A stretch of DNA of 64,000 nt from Tuctoria greenei. Lineage: Eukaryota; Streptophyta; Magnoliopsida; Poales; Poaceae. Position numbers and translations under genes: made by a program. This document shows positions 21,029 through 32,881 of the stretch, one piece after another (the first letter of the stretch is position 1; each line of letters begins with the position of its first letter). Under the pieces are notes generated by a model, which was given only the letters and a program-made list of their open reading frames with translations, did no database searches and was not told where the DNA came from. Location of the stretch: the NCBI GenBank assembly GCA_036927565.1, contig JAYESD010000009.1, forward strand, positions 156,634,929 through 156,698,928. The letters are read 5' to 3'.

Positions 21029-21506
21029 GAGAGATGGTGCAACATTATCATCGGCTCAATCTTCTAGATGAGCACCGCGGTTGGGTAGGCCCACCCGACA
21101 CATCTCCAACGACCAATTTGCGCCTGGAGCACGATGAGCTGCGATCCCCGGCCAATCGTGTCTTCTGCCACTCAGAATGGCTCCAGCAGCAGAGCACGAC
21201 ACTGTAGTGCTTAATTACCGCGTAGTACCCTCTCAAACATCAGACGGTGCCTTATACTAGCAGATTCTTGCAGACGGAAGAACGACAACTCTTCCATCTC
21301 TACGATTCCGTTGGTCAGCAATTCTGTGGCCTGTGACTCTGTAAGGCTGTACAACAGTGTACTCCCTCCGTCCCTATGAACTTATCGCTTTGTAGTTCAA
21401 AAATGAACTACAAAGTGACAAGTTCATAGGGATAAAGGGAGTACATGTGTAACGTAGCTAGTGTTAGTTAAGACGTTAACTTGGATCGTGATGTCTGTCA
21501 GAGGCA
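21029..21506 (+). repeat. Duplicated segment, copy 2 (lacks the MULE, carries a MITE)
   Basis: In direct orientation it matches 5985-6048 joined to 10287-10612. Bases 21077-21085 (gcggttggg) align with the MULE target ctgtttggg and show the unoccupied site. It contains MITE copy C (21362-21441). Copy 2 lies upstream of the hydrolase gene and copy 1 downstream, in the same direction. Confidence 0.8.
21362..21441. mobile_element. Small palindromic Stowaway-like MITE (copy C, well preserved, 80 bp)
   Basis: CTCCCTCCGTCCCTATGAAC at the left is mirrored by gttcatagggataaagggag at the right, and the core tttgtagttcaaaaatgaactacaaa is palindromic. TA flanks both sides (21360-21361 and 21442-21443). 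No coding capacity. The paralogous site at 10535-10545 lacks it. Confidence 0.9.
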
Positions 21507-21523
21507 TTTACACTTTTTTTTTT

Positions 21524-21913
21524 AAATATCGGTATGAGGGCTGCCATTCATTAAGAGGGGAAAATTTACAACTTAAATATTACAAATGCTAAAAACTAAC
21601 ATTACCGATCACCAACAGAGGCGAACCCACTCAACTGAAGACACAGTGTAAACAGGAAAAAAACGCTACTGATCTTGGACACCTTCTATAGCCAACTTCG
21701 CCAATTGAATTTCGTCTCAGACCAGGGTTGCCACCTGAATTGAGGACATCTCTTGATCTTGGAAAATCCTTCTATTCCTCTTTTTCCAAATTTGTCACCA
21801 AAATGACAGTAGTACTCCAGTCACATATTTGCGTTGTGATTTGGAGCAGGAAGATGCTATACCATCCAGCCATAGGGAGGCGCCATTCCTGTTGAACTGG
21901 GAAACATTAGCCT
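21524..21913 (-). other. LINE 2 3' tail region
   Basis: Sequence between the MITE and the A-tail with no conserved domain. It is the expected place for the ORF2 end and 3' UTR. Continuation of the same LINE is inferred from the A-tail and orientation. Confidence 0.6.
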
Positions 21914-22278
21914 CCCTTTGGATTGAAGGAATTGAAAAACACAGGAATAGGAAAAAACATAGGAATTGATATGTTTTTGTAATCCTATAGGAATTGAGAT
22001 TGTATGTTTTTGCAATCCTATAGGAATTGAAAATATAGCAATTGAGACAAGAAGCCTTTTGACAACATCATAGGAAAAACAAGGAAACTTATAACATGAG
22101 TAAGGAAAGAAAAAAGAGGTCCAATCTCATGTTAAGTTTCCTACAAAATTTAGCAAATGAATTCATTTCTATGGAAACTATCCTTTGTTTTTCCTGTGAG
22201 CCAAATGGTCTTGTAGGAAAAAATCCTTTACAAATCCTATCCTTCAAAATTCATTTGTCATTCCTTCAATCTAAAGGG
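21914..22278. mobile_element. 365-bp MITE with ccctttggattgaaggaat ends
   Basis: The 19-bp left end ccctttggattgaaggaat is inverted at the right (attccttcaatctaaaggg) with one mismatch. The interior repeats (a)taggaattg-type words. It splits LINE 2 between the zf-RVT region and the 3' tail. No matching flanking duplication was found, so the superfamily is left open. Confidence 0.8.
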
Positions 22279-22743
22279 AACCTTAACTTGGAGTTGCAGG
22301 AGCTGCACTACTTGTTGCCATGCAGCCTCAGTGAAATTACATTGAGAGAGAATATGATCCGCCGTTTCCGGAAGACAATAGCAGAGATAACAGCATGCAT
22401 GATATGACCAATGCTTATTCGCTAGATTGTCTGCAGTGAGGTTTTTTTTTTGTGTGCAACACCAGCCACACAAAGAAGCGACATCGGGGTTGAGTTTGAG
22501 CAGATCATATAGTACTAGCCCATTGCACCCTAACACTTCCTGCAAATTGCATCTCATAAGCGGTAGCCGCAGAATACTCACCATTAGGAGTCCAACGCCA
22601 AGTAATATGGTCTCTGTCTTCAGTCAGCATTATATCATTTACCGCAGAAAAAAGCAACACAAATTCCTCGATTAAATCTTAAGTATAAAAAGTAGATATA
22701 TTCTATATCCAATTAAAATTGTTCAACTCGACTGCTACCAATA
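22279..22743 (-). pseudogene. LINE 2 C-terminal zf-RVT-like region
   Basis: The minus strand reads a cysteine/histidine block, CYLCYCLPETADHILSQC, followed by AWQQVVQLL (about 22290-22400). This matches the zf-RVT domain after the RT in plant L1-type ORF2 proteins. Upstream (about 22560-22700) the block is degenerate. It joins 26479 onward once the hAT element is removed. Confidence 0.75.
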
Positions 22744-22751
22744 TTTTCTTG

Positions 22752-25700
22752 TATAGGTGTCCAGCGGGTTGTGCCGGGCCGGCCCGGCCCGAGCCCGGCC
22801 GGGTTCGTGCCTTGAAACCTAAGGCACGACACGACGGGACAAAGGTCAGGCCCGAGCACGGCACGCCTGAACATTTCGTGTGCCGGGCCATGTCGGGCCT
22901 GTTCGCGGGTCGGGCCAGCCCGAACCCGGTTGACAATTTACAACTCAGCTGATTTAGAATAGTGTACAGAAACTGAAAGTTGAGTTACAAAAGTGCATAG
23001 TGATATATATACAAATAATCTGATCACCTGGCTTAAAAGAGCTTAATTACAAGGTTACAATGGTTGCCTCATTAAAAACCTTTAGGTAAACCCATTCAAC
23101 TACATGGGACAAAACTCTAAAGGAAAAAAGAGTACAACCAGCTCTTTTGGTGATCAATAGCACAATAACAGTCCATAATACTCCAGTCTCATACTCAATC
23201 ACACAACATACAAGTAACAGTCATCAGTTAATCTTCATCGAGATATAAATTGCCCATCTTCTCTTGAAGGTCCTGATTCACCATGTTGCGCTGTTGTCGG
23301 GCATTGCCTTGCTCCCAGTCCTTAATCAAGGAAAACATTTCCACATGTTCCAGAAAGACTCCGGCGACACTCCTCAATTAACCTGCCACACAAGCTAAAA
23401 GCAGATTCCGAGCAAATAGTAGAAACTGACACAGTCATTAAGTCCTTAGCCAAAATAGATAGAACAGGGTAAGTCCTTTTGTGTTCATGCCACCAAGTTA
23501 GAATACTAAAGGAATCATCAAATTCAGAAATTGAATCTGAATCTAAGTAAGAAGCTAATTCGAAAACATTGCAAGTGACAGGAGTAGAAGTTGCACATGC
23601 AGATCCAGAAGCAGAACTAGAAACACTACCATATATTCGGTTCCAAAAACTCACCTGCTTACCTGCTTACCTGCTTATGTGGTAGTTGGGGTACGTCTCT
23701 GCAATCTGATTGAACCAAATTTACTCTCATATTTAGAAAGTAAGATAGATAATTCATTCTTAACAGTGTGGTAATATGGAACATAATCACGATTAAGCAA
23801 TTGAGACAACAATTGAAGAGCATTGCTAAAACCTATTAATTTAGCTTGAGGGTCTAAGATGAAAGCAATAGAGTATAACAGTGGTATGTCATCCCAATAT
23901 TTGAGAAATTTTGACTTCATTGGAACCACAACATCTCTAAATATAGGATCATTTTCATATTGGTTTAAGTGGTCAGCAAGTTCAAGTATAGTATGCATCA
24001 TGTGAGGAAGTGGGATAGTAAATACTAGATAGAGTTACAGTGGATAAGTAAAACAACTCTAAAAAATTTAACATGGCCTGAGCAACATACCAATGATCAT
24101 CAGTCAACAATGTGCCTTGATAATGAGTATGAATAAAAACTGAGAAGGTATCTTTATATGGTACAATATGTTTAAGCATAAGGTATGTAGCATTCCACCT
24201 TACATCCATGTCTTATGCAAACTTGCGAGGACAGACTCACATAGACAAACAAAAAGATTTATAAGATGCAATTCTTTGATTAGAAGAGTTTAAAAAAGAT
24301 ATTGCTGTTCTGAAATCTTCTAAATATGATTTAATATGTTTGAGTCCAGATTTAAATATGAGGTTGATTATATGGCATGCACATCTTTGATGCAAGAGAG
24401 TGGAACCAACATATGAAGACATGAGTGGAGACAAATGTTGTACAACACGAGCATTAGCAGATGCATTATCAAGAGTCATAGAAAGAACCTTATCTTTCAT
24501 GCCAAATTCAGAAACAATTGAAATAATACGATCAACTATGTTACTTCCAGTATGAGAACAGTCAATCAGACGCATACCGACAATCCTTTTTTCTAAGTCC
24601 CAGTCACTAGTAACAAAATGAAACACAACACTCAAATAGTCTTTTTTAGCATTACCAGACCAAATGTCTGATGTTAAACAAACACAATTAGCTGCATTCA
24701 ACATTTCAATTACAGTGTCTCTCTTAGATTTAAAATAGTTTCCAAGATCTCTAGTTAAACACTATCTGGACACTTTTTTAAAGCTAGGATTGTGTGTAGT
24801 TTGAATATAATCTTCAAAAGCACAAGTTGAAACAATTGACAGTGGTAAATCTAACCTAGCAATGAACTTCACAAGTTCAGTTCTTGCAACATCTGGATCA
24901 TATTGAAAATGACGAACTACACCATCACTACTAAAATGTAATTGAGATTGAGATGCAACAGAGGAAGATAATCGTTTTCTTTTACATGATGCAACATGAC
25001 GAAGGAGATGACCTGTACCAGCAGCGGATCTAGCACTCAATGTAGTTTTGCAATGTTTGCAACGAGCTCCATACCTTACTTTCTTACCTTCGACCATATT
25101 GGACAACTCTTCCATATCATCCCATACATCCGAAGTACATGACCACTGCTTCCTGCCGGTGGTGCTCATTGACTGACTAGCATCATTTATCGGAGGCAAC
25201 AGCGAGGAGTCCGGTGCTCCTGTTACAGAGGCAACAACAGCAGATTCGAACAAATCCTCGGCATCTAAAACAAATCCATAGAAACAGAACCACAACAGTA
25301 TATGAAACAATAGATCAAGCTGACAATATATGAAACAGAACCACAATAGTATATGAAACAATGGATCAAGCTGACAATATGTCAATATATGAAACAATAG
25401 ATCAAGCAGTTATGATGTGAATAGAGCATATATCTCAGTCCAACACAATAGATCAAGCAGACAACACACAACAGTCATGATTCATCATTCATGAGTCAAA
25501 ATAAAGGACCTGCAGTCATGTCGTCGTCATTGTCATTGCTGGCAAGACCCTGCAGTCGAAGGTCTTCACTGATGGTGTCAGTTCCCTCTCCCTGTCCAGC
25601 CATGACGCAAGGGCACCAACGTGTGTTGAGGTTGAGCCATTGATGCCAACAGTCTGCGAGGCGGGGGCAGGAGGCACCGAGCTCCGATGGGAGGCGGCAT

Positions 25701-26470
25701 CGACACTCCACGGGGGCACCAACCACCTAGATTCGGCGAGCACCGGACAGGAAGAGGAGGATCCGAGCTCAACACAGCCGCACGGCAGCGACGCCGACCC
25801 GTGGGGGCACCGTCCTCGATACCTCGACATCTCCGCAGACTACAGGGGCACTGACACCACCTATTAAGATCCGGCGGACGGCGACACGAGAGGTGGGGAT
25901 CCGAGGCCAACACGGATGAACGGTGGCGGCACCTCGACTTCTCTGTAGAGGACCGAGAGCTAGTCAGCGAGAGGCGACTGGGGAGGGCAAACCCAAACGA
26001 CAAGAAGTGGGGAGGGGGAGGCCGGAGGACGAGTGCCAGCGGACGCCGGATGGCACCGTTGGCTAGCGAGGTGGATTTGGATCTCGGGACAGTGACTAGG
26101 GTTTCACTAGAGCGGGAGCGGGGAGGTAAGAGGGGTCGTCCGGATCAAGTCAAAATGTGACGCGGGGTAGGGTTTCCCTGATTCCCTGATGGGGGGTCGA
26201 TTTATATGTCAGCGGCGCAATTAGACGGGCCGTCCGGGCCGTGCTCGGGCCATGCCATCAGGCCAATCAGGCTGAGTTGCTGGGCTTGGCGGGCTGCTGC
26301 TAAACGGGTTGTGCTGGGCCAGCCCGACAGGCTCGCGGTTGAGCCCGAGCACGGCCTGAATTGGGCTTCAGGATCGGACCCGTTTTTTTTGGGCCCGGTC
26401 GGGTTCGTGCCAGGCTTTTTTGCGGGCTTTCGGGTCAGTCCATCTGGCCCAACCCATTTGGCCACCTCTA
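22752..26470 (-). mobile_element. hAT transposon with transposase remnant (3719 bp)
   Basis: It is flanked by a perfect 8-bp duplication, ttttcttg (22744-22751 and 26471-26478). The ends are imperfect inverted repeats (tataggtgtcca at the left; the right end inverted reads TAGAGGTGGCCA). Subterminal regions (22770-22925 and 26215-26460) are packed with gggcc/ggccc and cccga words on both strands, likely transposase-binding sites. A minus-strand BED-hAT transposase gene lies between. It is inserted in LINE 2. Confidence 0.93.
23228..25603 (-). pseudogene. hAT transposase (BED zinc finger + RNase H-like + C-terminal dimerisation), broken
   Basis: Exon 1 is 25603-25510 (MAGQGEGTDTISED), donor at 25509. 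Exon 2 starts at 25264 (AEDLFESAVV) with matching phase. Then come the BED finger CKHCKTTLSARSAAGTGHLL (about 25015-25075), the core with CLTSDIWSGNAKKDYLSV (about 24650), TLDNASANA (about 24470), HQRCACHIINLIFKSGL (about 24350) and DVRWNATYLMLKH (about 24200), and the hAT dimerisation block LTWWHEHKRTYPVLS with ICSESAFSLCGRLI (about 23375-23510). The likely stop is at 23228. Breaks include a stop near 24237, frameshifts near 23990 and 23355, and a stop near 24762. The family performs cut-and-paste transposition. Confidence 0.85.
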
Positions 26471-26478
26471 TTTTCTTG

Positions 26479-27669
26479 TATCGGACCTATCGGAACAAGT
26501 GAGGCGCAAGTATTCTCGGTGTGTGTCCGTATAACCATCACGCCTCCCAAAATGGAGTGTCTTTACTGTTACCAATATGGAATAATGTAGAGGCAAAGAA
26601 GAGTTGCTTATTGGTAGGATCATGATGTTTAACCAGAGTCTTACAGGGGTGATCCCTCTGATCCCATTGAAACCATAACCAACGCAGTCTTAAAGGCCCT
26701 CCCAAATTTCTCAAGATCCTTAATCCCAAGACCCCCCCCCCCATTTCTTAGGCCGCATACATACTTTCCATTTAACTAAACAATGGCCCCCATTTATATG
26801 TTCCGGGTCCTCACCTTTCCTTAAGAATCCTCTTCTCAGCTTATCGATTTGCTTGATCGCCCAACCCAACAATGGAAAAATAGTCATGAAATATGTTGGC
26901 ATTGCTGTGAGGACCGTTTTGATTAATAGCTCTCTACCCGAGTATGACAACATATGTTTTTTTCCAGCTTGGGAGTCTCTGTTCTACCCTTTGAATGACT
27001 GGTTGGATCGTTGTCTTGGGAAATTTAGCATAGTGGAGTGGCAGTCCTAAATAGGTGCACGGGAAGGATGCCACTTTGCTGTTAGGGCCAAGAATGGGAG
27101 CACCTCAATTTCCTGACATTGGATGGGAAAGTACTCTGTCTTATCTAAATTAATTACTAGGCGAGAGGCTTGACCAAAGATATGTAGAATGAGTTTTGTA
27201 GCTAGTAGATCATTGGCAGATGGCGAGATGAATATGTCAGCATCATCGGCATATAGTGATACTCGAAGGTGATCTCCCAACCCTTGGAGTGGAGAGAGCA
27301 GACCACACTGCTGGGCGATGTGGAACAACTTGATCAATGGCTCCATAGCCAACAAGAAAATCATTGGAGGTAATGGATCTCCCTCTCTCACTCCACGAGC
27401 GTGCATAATGCCCTTCCCAAGTTCACCGTTCAATAAAAATGATGATGATGAGGTTCCCCAAAGCGCAACTATCCATTCTCGCCACCTGCTACAAAATCCC
27501 AAATGTGCCATGATGTCAAACATGTAAGGCCAGTTAACAATGTCAAATGCCTTGGAGATGTCCAATTTAATAAAAAGTGTTGGAGATTTTCTCTTGTGTA
27601 GTTCCTTGACCGCATGTTGCACAAACATGAAATTATCATGTATGCAACGCTTTTTGATGAAAGTGTTTT
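26479..27669 (-). pseudogene. LINE 2 reverse transcriptase and following region
   Basis: In order on the minus strand: NTFIKKRCIHDNFMFVQ (about 27610-27660), IKLDISKAFDIVNW (about 27530-27575), GTSSSSFLLNGELGKG (about 27410), ARGVREGDPLPPMIFLLAME (about 27345-27405), and SLYADDADIFISPSANDLLA (about 27200-27260; YADD is the RT active site). A frameshift follows, then LSYSGRELLIKTVLTAMPTY (about 26890-26950), the post-RT block NGGHCLVKWKVCMRPKKWGG (about 26740-26800) and GNSKDTPFWEA (about 26540). Several frames are needed, so it is non-functional. Confidence 0.85.
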
Positions 27670-28476
27670 TGTCGGTACCCTGCGTACCAGGTACTCCACG
27701 GTACCGCAAAAAGTGCAAGAGAGTTCCACCTGTCAAAGTTAAAGGTCTCCTCAGGCCTCACACGTCATACTACACCGGACCCGCATCCCTCATATGGGTA
27801 GCTCCGGGGATTGACACGTGTAATGTAAGTCCGGAGCTAAACTCCCAACACAGGGAAGCTCCACAAGGGAAGCTCCGGTGCTGACACATGTATAGCGGTT
27901 CCGGAGCTACCTCCCCGCAAGGGGAAGCTTCAAAGCTGCCACGTGTGGAGCCTCCGGAACTTCACCACCAACGAGTACACTGGCGGATCTCCAACAACAC
28001 AGACATTCAAGAGACAGTTAAAGCAACAGTTACTAAACCTGATTACGTGTCATTAATGCTATATTAATGACACACGATCAGAGCAATTTTAGTAGGGGTA
28101 ACGCAACCATTAAGACACGTTATCACACTATTAACCACGCTTAATGCTCATAGACAGTGTATTAGGCTATTAAATACGCCAGGGCCACATGTCGGGTCAG
28201 ACAAACATTGTAACGGTCGGTCCTTGGACTATAAATGACTGAGCCACACGATATGAAGGGAGGCCGAGGCTAAGTCTAGCACCTCGCATACTAGTGATAC
28301 TGAATACAACAACACACACCCCGTAGAGTAGGGTATTACGCTCAGGCGGCCCGAACCATGTAAAAATCCCTGTGTCTCTATCTTGATCTTGATGTCTGCG
28401 CACCCCAACGAAAACAAGAACCTCTGCGGGCTACACTTTAGTAGTACCGGGGGAAGTGTCTTGCTACACTTCAACA
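27670..28476 (+). repeat. 5' LTR of gypsy 1 (807 bp)
   Basis: It starts TGTCGGTACCCTGCG, right after LINE 2, and ends ..ctacacttcaaca. The following ttgacccgccaggt is in primer-site position but not clearly matched to a tRNA. Inside are several gctccgg/ccggagc inverted words (27790-27960) and a TATA-like ctataaatg near 28230. Confidence 0.8.
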
Positions 28477-28852
28477 TTTGACCCGCCAGGTAGGAACAGT
28501 GGAGAGCTGATGTTGACCATCTGGTTGCAGCTGCAACCGCTGGCATCAGCAAACAAGGTCCTCCCCATTCGGGGCTAGCACCATCACAACGACAGACTTG
28601 GTCAGGCTGACTTGGACCACAAGTCTCACAGCATAGGAGACTTCTGCATCCCTGCAGGTGACTTCGCTGCCTCCCGGGTCACGACAAACCCACACCATCA
28701 CCAGGATTCCGACTCACAACCTGCGTTCGAAATTTGATCGCCGTTACATGAAGCAAGACGATCGCGTCCATATCGAGCTTGATCGCGAGAGGCAAGAGGC
28801 TTGGGACAACCCTGCTCCTTAGGGAGTAGCAGGAGGTTGTTCTGCCCTAGCC
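28477..28852 (+). other. gypsy 1 leader
   Basis: Sequence between LTR and the first gag ATG. In the gag frame, coding-like sequence with basic/acidic residues extends back to about 28740 but holds a TAG near 28820, so the true gag start may be upstream. Confidence 0.5.
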
Positions 28853-29755
28853 ATGCACTTACGCATGGTCAAATGGCCACAGAAATTCCAGCCTCATTTA
28901 CTAGAGAAATTCGACGGGACTGTCAACCCCAATGAATTTCTTCAAATTTACTCCACTGCTATACTTGCAGCAGGGGGCGATGAGGCCGTGATGGCCAACT
29001 ACTTCCCAGTGTCCTTAACCGGAACTGCTAGGTCTTGGTTTATGAGCCTCCTGTCTGACTCCATCAATAGTTGGGCGAAGCTATGCCAACAGTTCACTGC
29101 TAATTTTGGGATTTCATACACTCGAACTGGCACTGAACTAGACCTTTTTGCTGTCCAGCAAAAAATAGGAGAGTCGCTGCGATCCTTCATCCAGCGATTC
29201 TCTCAGGTACGCAATATCATCCCATCCATCTTGAGTGCCTCTGTTATTATTGCATTCAGACAGGGCGTTTGAGACAAAGAAATGCTGGAGAAGCTAGCAA
29301 TCAAAGAAGTCACCAGCGTCACGGAACTCTTCATCCTAGTAGACAAATGTGCTAAAGCTGCAGAGGGTCGTGAGATGCACTCCAATCTAGCTCCGGAGGC
29401 CAACAAGAAGTACTCCAAAACTAAAGCCACTACATCCGGAGGTGGTAAAAAGAAAAAGAAGCCCAACGGCAAGAAGAAGTTGTCGGCCGGTGCACCTACC
29501 GCTGCGACTGCTGCAGCTCCGAGTGGTCGGGGGCCACGCCCCGAGAAACGACCTCGACCATCATCAGAAGATGGTGGCAACTCCAAAGTATGGTGTATGA
29601 TCTACATGACAGACAAACACAGGCTGGAAGAATGCCAAGAGGTCCGGAACTTTGCCGAGCGCTACAACAAGCGCTGGGAAGAAGCTCCTTTCCGCCAGCG
29701 GGAAGGAAAACAAAAAGTCGACGAAGCTCCAGCTAAGGAGGAGCTAGGTTTTTAG
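28853..29755 (+). pseudogene. gypsy 1 gag
   Basis: One frame covers the capsid domain (KFDGTVNPNEFLQIYSTAI, FPVSLTGTARSWFMSL, KLCQQFTANF, ESLRSFIQRFSQVRN), then after an in-frame TGA (29270-29272) the region LEKLAIKEVTSVTELF. A lysine-rich linker and a degenerate zinc-knuckle-like stretch (WCMIYMTDKHRLEECQEV, about 29592-29645) follow. Gag builds the virus-like particle. It ends at TAG 29753-29755, but the frame continues into protease. Confidence 0.8.
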
Positions 29756-31512
29756 GACCCCAAGAAGGTCCTAAAAGTTGTCTATAACACCGTCGATGAT
29801 GACTCCAACATCTCTGACAACGAACATCGGAAGACCCTGAACACCATTTATGGTGGTTCTTGGGACATCACCTCTCGCTGCATCCTCATGACAATGCGGC
29901 GGGACATGGACGTTGCGGCTCCCACTGCTAGGGCAGAGCCTCATCGGAAGTGGATGAACACTCCTATCATGTTTGATGCTTCGGACTGCCCTCACAACAT
30001 GATCGGAGTTGGCCAACTCCCGTTGATGGTGTCTCCGACCATTAATAATATCCAACTTCACCATATAATGGTGGATGGAGGTGCAGGGCTGAACCTCATA
30101 AGCTTCAAAGCCTTCGTCAAGCTCCAGCTCGGACCTTCGGATCTTCGCCCATCTCGACCTTTCTCTAGGGTAGGTCCGGGGGCCATTACCCCTCTCGGCT
30201 CCATCAAACTCTTAGTGACCTTCGGTACTCGGGAGAACTACAGAACCGAGAAGTTGGTCTTCGACGTCGCGCAGATTAGTCTGCCATTCAACACCATTTT
30301 GGGCAGGCCTGCCTTGTACAGGTTCATGGCCGCCACCCATTATGGATACTTAGTGTTGAATATGCCAACACGTGCGGGCATTCTCCAGATCCGCAGAGAT
30401 CACACTGCAGGAATCACTGCATTGGAGGAACTTTATGCGCTTGCTATAACGCAGGAGGAAGCACCCGGTAAGGAGCTAGCTCTGAACCCTCCGAGCATTC
30501 GTCATCGAGGATCTACCTCTGCACCTCGCGTTCAACCAAGCGGCGACACTGACGTTCCCATCAAAGTCATCCAAATTGGTTCCGATGCTGCTCAGACTAC
30601 CCGTATATCAGGAGGTTTGAACAACAAATAGGAACTCACGCTCATCACTTTCCTCTGAGCTAACACCGACATGTTTGCCTGGCAACCGTCGCAAATTCCT
30701 CAGATCCCTAGGGAGGTGATTGAGCACAATCTGAATATTTATCGCTTCGCATGACCTGTACACTAGAAGCCCTGGAAGCAATCAATCGAGCGACAAAACT
30801 TCATCCGATGGGAGATCAAGAAGTTGCTCGAAGCTGGTTTTATCCGGGAGGTGTTTCATCCAAAATGGCTGGCAAACCCAATTGTGGTGCCCAAGTCTGG
30901 CAGGAAGCTTCGGATGTGTATCGACTACACCACCTTAAATAAGGCATGTCCAAAGGATCCATTTCCACTACCTAGGATAGATCAGATAGTGGACTCCACC
31001 TCCGGATGTGAGCTATTGTGTTTCTTAGATGCATATTCTAGATATCATCAAATCCAAAGGTCTAAGCAAGATGAAGAGCATACTGCCTTCATAACAGTAG
31101 ATGGATTGTACTGTTATACTGCCATGCCCTTTGGTCTTAAAAATGCTGCTTCAACATTTGTGCGAGCTATGTACAAAACATTTGAAGAGCTAATTAGAGA
31201 CTTGGTGGAGGTGTACGTCGATGACATCGTCATGAAGATCAAGAACAAGGAGTCACTCATTGACAATTTACAAGCTGTCTTCGACAAGCTGCGCATCACG
31301 CGCACCAAGCTGAACCCAGACAAATGTGTCTTTGGGGTTAGCTCCGGGAAGCTTCTAGGTTTCTTGGTGACTCACCGAAGAATTGAATCAAATCTGGCGA
31401 AGATAAAGACTATAGAAGATATGCGGCCCCCAGACCGCATTAAGGATGTCTAGAAATTAACTGGATGTCTAGCTGCACTCAACCGGTTCATCTCAAGACT
31501 GGCAGAACGGGC
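29756..31512 (+). pseudogene. gypsy 1 protease and reverse transcriptase
   Basis: Same frame as gag. The protease region includes MVDGGAGLNLISFKAF (about 30068-30115; the catalytic Asp in DGG is present) and FNTILGRPALYRF (about 30290). After stops at 30629 and nearby comes the RT: EAGFIREVFHPKWLANPIVV, RMCIDYTTLNKACPKDPFPL, LLCFLDAYSRYHQI, and the active site EVYVDDIVMK (about 31209-31238). The frame stops at 31451-31453 and is cut by the Sirevirus at 31513. Only nonsense codons, no frameshifts, were found from 28853 to here. Confidence 0.85.
31508..31512. repeat. Target duplication of Sirevirus 1, left (cgggc)
   Basis: Identical to 43540-43544. The two copies directly abut the LTR ends, which gives the exact insertion point in gypsy 1. 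Confidence 0.95.
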
Positions 31513-32879
31513 TGAAAGCATCTAGCCCCCCCCCCCCTCATGTAGTATGGTTTTGGTGATTAATGACAACCATTGAACTTTACTAATGAATTTGTGAATG
31601 CAAGGTCCCCATAAACACTAAATAAGATGAAATGATCATGTCATTGGAGACCCATAGATACTCAACTTTCGAGATCAAATTCATGGGATAAAGACAAGAC
31701 GTGAAGGCTCTATGTCTAAGTCACTCAATCAAAAATTGACATCATACAATGCTTAAGAATCATAAGAGAGCCTTGTGGAACAAATGTCTAAGAGGTCATT
31801 TGAGAAAGACACAAAAGATTCACTCAAAACAACTCGAAGCAAGCAAAATCAACTCACCGGATCAACCGATGATTTCCAAAATGAACACATCGGTCGAGTT
31901 GATTCAACTGAAGAAAAAGACCTCAGACAAATGAACTCACCGCATCATCCGATGTGAAGGGCTCAACAACATCGGTGCATCAATACAGTTTGCAGTACAA
32001 TTGGAACAAGTGAAGCACCGGATCATCCGATGTGCAGAGTTACACACATCGGTTGATCACTCCAGTAAGCATCAAGATCAAGCAAATTCTGAAGGAAGAG
32101 CCACCGGATCATCCGATGAGAAGACTGGGGCAACATCGGTCTAATAACGGTAATATCTGACACAATGACGTCAGCCAAAGTAATTACACCGATGATAACT
32201 AGAGGGGAGACATCGGATCATCCGGTGTGCACAGAAAAGTTCTGTCAGCCTACTTTTCCAACGGCTATTTCGGTTAAGCTGGCTATAAAACCCCTCTAAC
32301 CCGGTCATTTCGACAAGTCTTGATCACCTGAAGCCCACTACACATCCAAGAGCATTCAAGACCATAAAGCATACATTTCCACACTTTTAGATCATTTGTA
32401 ATAGGCTAGAGAGAAGCTTGTGTGCGTTCTTTCTCTGTGATTGAACTCTCTAGGCTAGTGAGAAGTTGAGGAAGATCGTTCCGGAGCTTGCCAAGGTGTG
32501 TGTGGAAGCCCGGAACATCGAAGGTTGTACAAGGCTTGAGCTCCACCTTGCCGGAGATGGCGAACAGAGAAGATTAGTGAAGACTCCATTGCCTCGGTGA
32601 CATTGGAAGTGGCAAAACCCTTCGGTGGGTGCCACAACGTGGATGTAGGAAGATCCTTGCGATCTTGCCGAACCACGGGATAAACCTCCGTGTCCCCTAG
32701 CGTTTGCATTCCTCTCCCTCTCTTTACATTTTGCAATCTTTGCTTCACAAGTTATATCTACGTTGATTGCATAGCTAGAACTGCATTGGGAATTGGGCTT
32801 AAGTAGTTCGTTTTTAATTATCTTAAAATTTGAAAGAAAGCCCAATTCATCCCCCCTCTTGGGCGTTTCGATCCTTACA
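31513..32879 (+). repeat. 5' LTR of Sirevirus 1 (1367 bp)
   Basis: TGAAAGCATCTAG...ATCCTTACA. A C-run of 11 follows the start (14 in the 3' LTR). U3 contains five copies of a 17-bp palindromic word of the form CAYCGGATCATCCGRTG (31855, 31938, 32016, 32102, 32211) plus half copies, then a TATA box. Confidence 0.95.
32284..32290 (+). promoter_or_regulatory. TATA box of Sirevirus 1 LTR
   Basis: tataaaa lies 57 bp after the last palindromic repeat and is followed by cccctctaacccggtc. The same text is at 42943-42949 in the 3' LTR. It is the likely promoter for the genomic RNA. Confidence 0.75.
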
Positions 32880-32881
32880 AT

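Larger units (their letters stand above)
21514..27669 (-). mobile_element. LINE 2 (L1-type), 3' half, with nested hAT element and MITE
   Basis: Minus-strand ORF2 sequence runs from 27669 down to an A-tail (ten T on the plus strand at 21514-21523). It is interrupted by the hAT element 22752-26470 and a MITE at 21914-22278. Reading across the hAT element, the LINE coding blocks continue in order. The 5' part was cut off by gypsy 1, which begins at 27670; the rest should lie beyond that element outside the window. Confidence 0.88.

Noticed and set aside
26730..26745. C-run in LINE 2 considered as an element boundary
   Set aside because: LINE post-RT coding blocks continue on both sides, so it is a simple homopolymer expansion.
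31513..32879. Arrays of near-identical short palindromes considered as a CRISPR-like array
   Set aside because: Spacers are irregular and themselves repeated between LTRs, the genome is eukaryotic, and the words belong to LTR U3.
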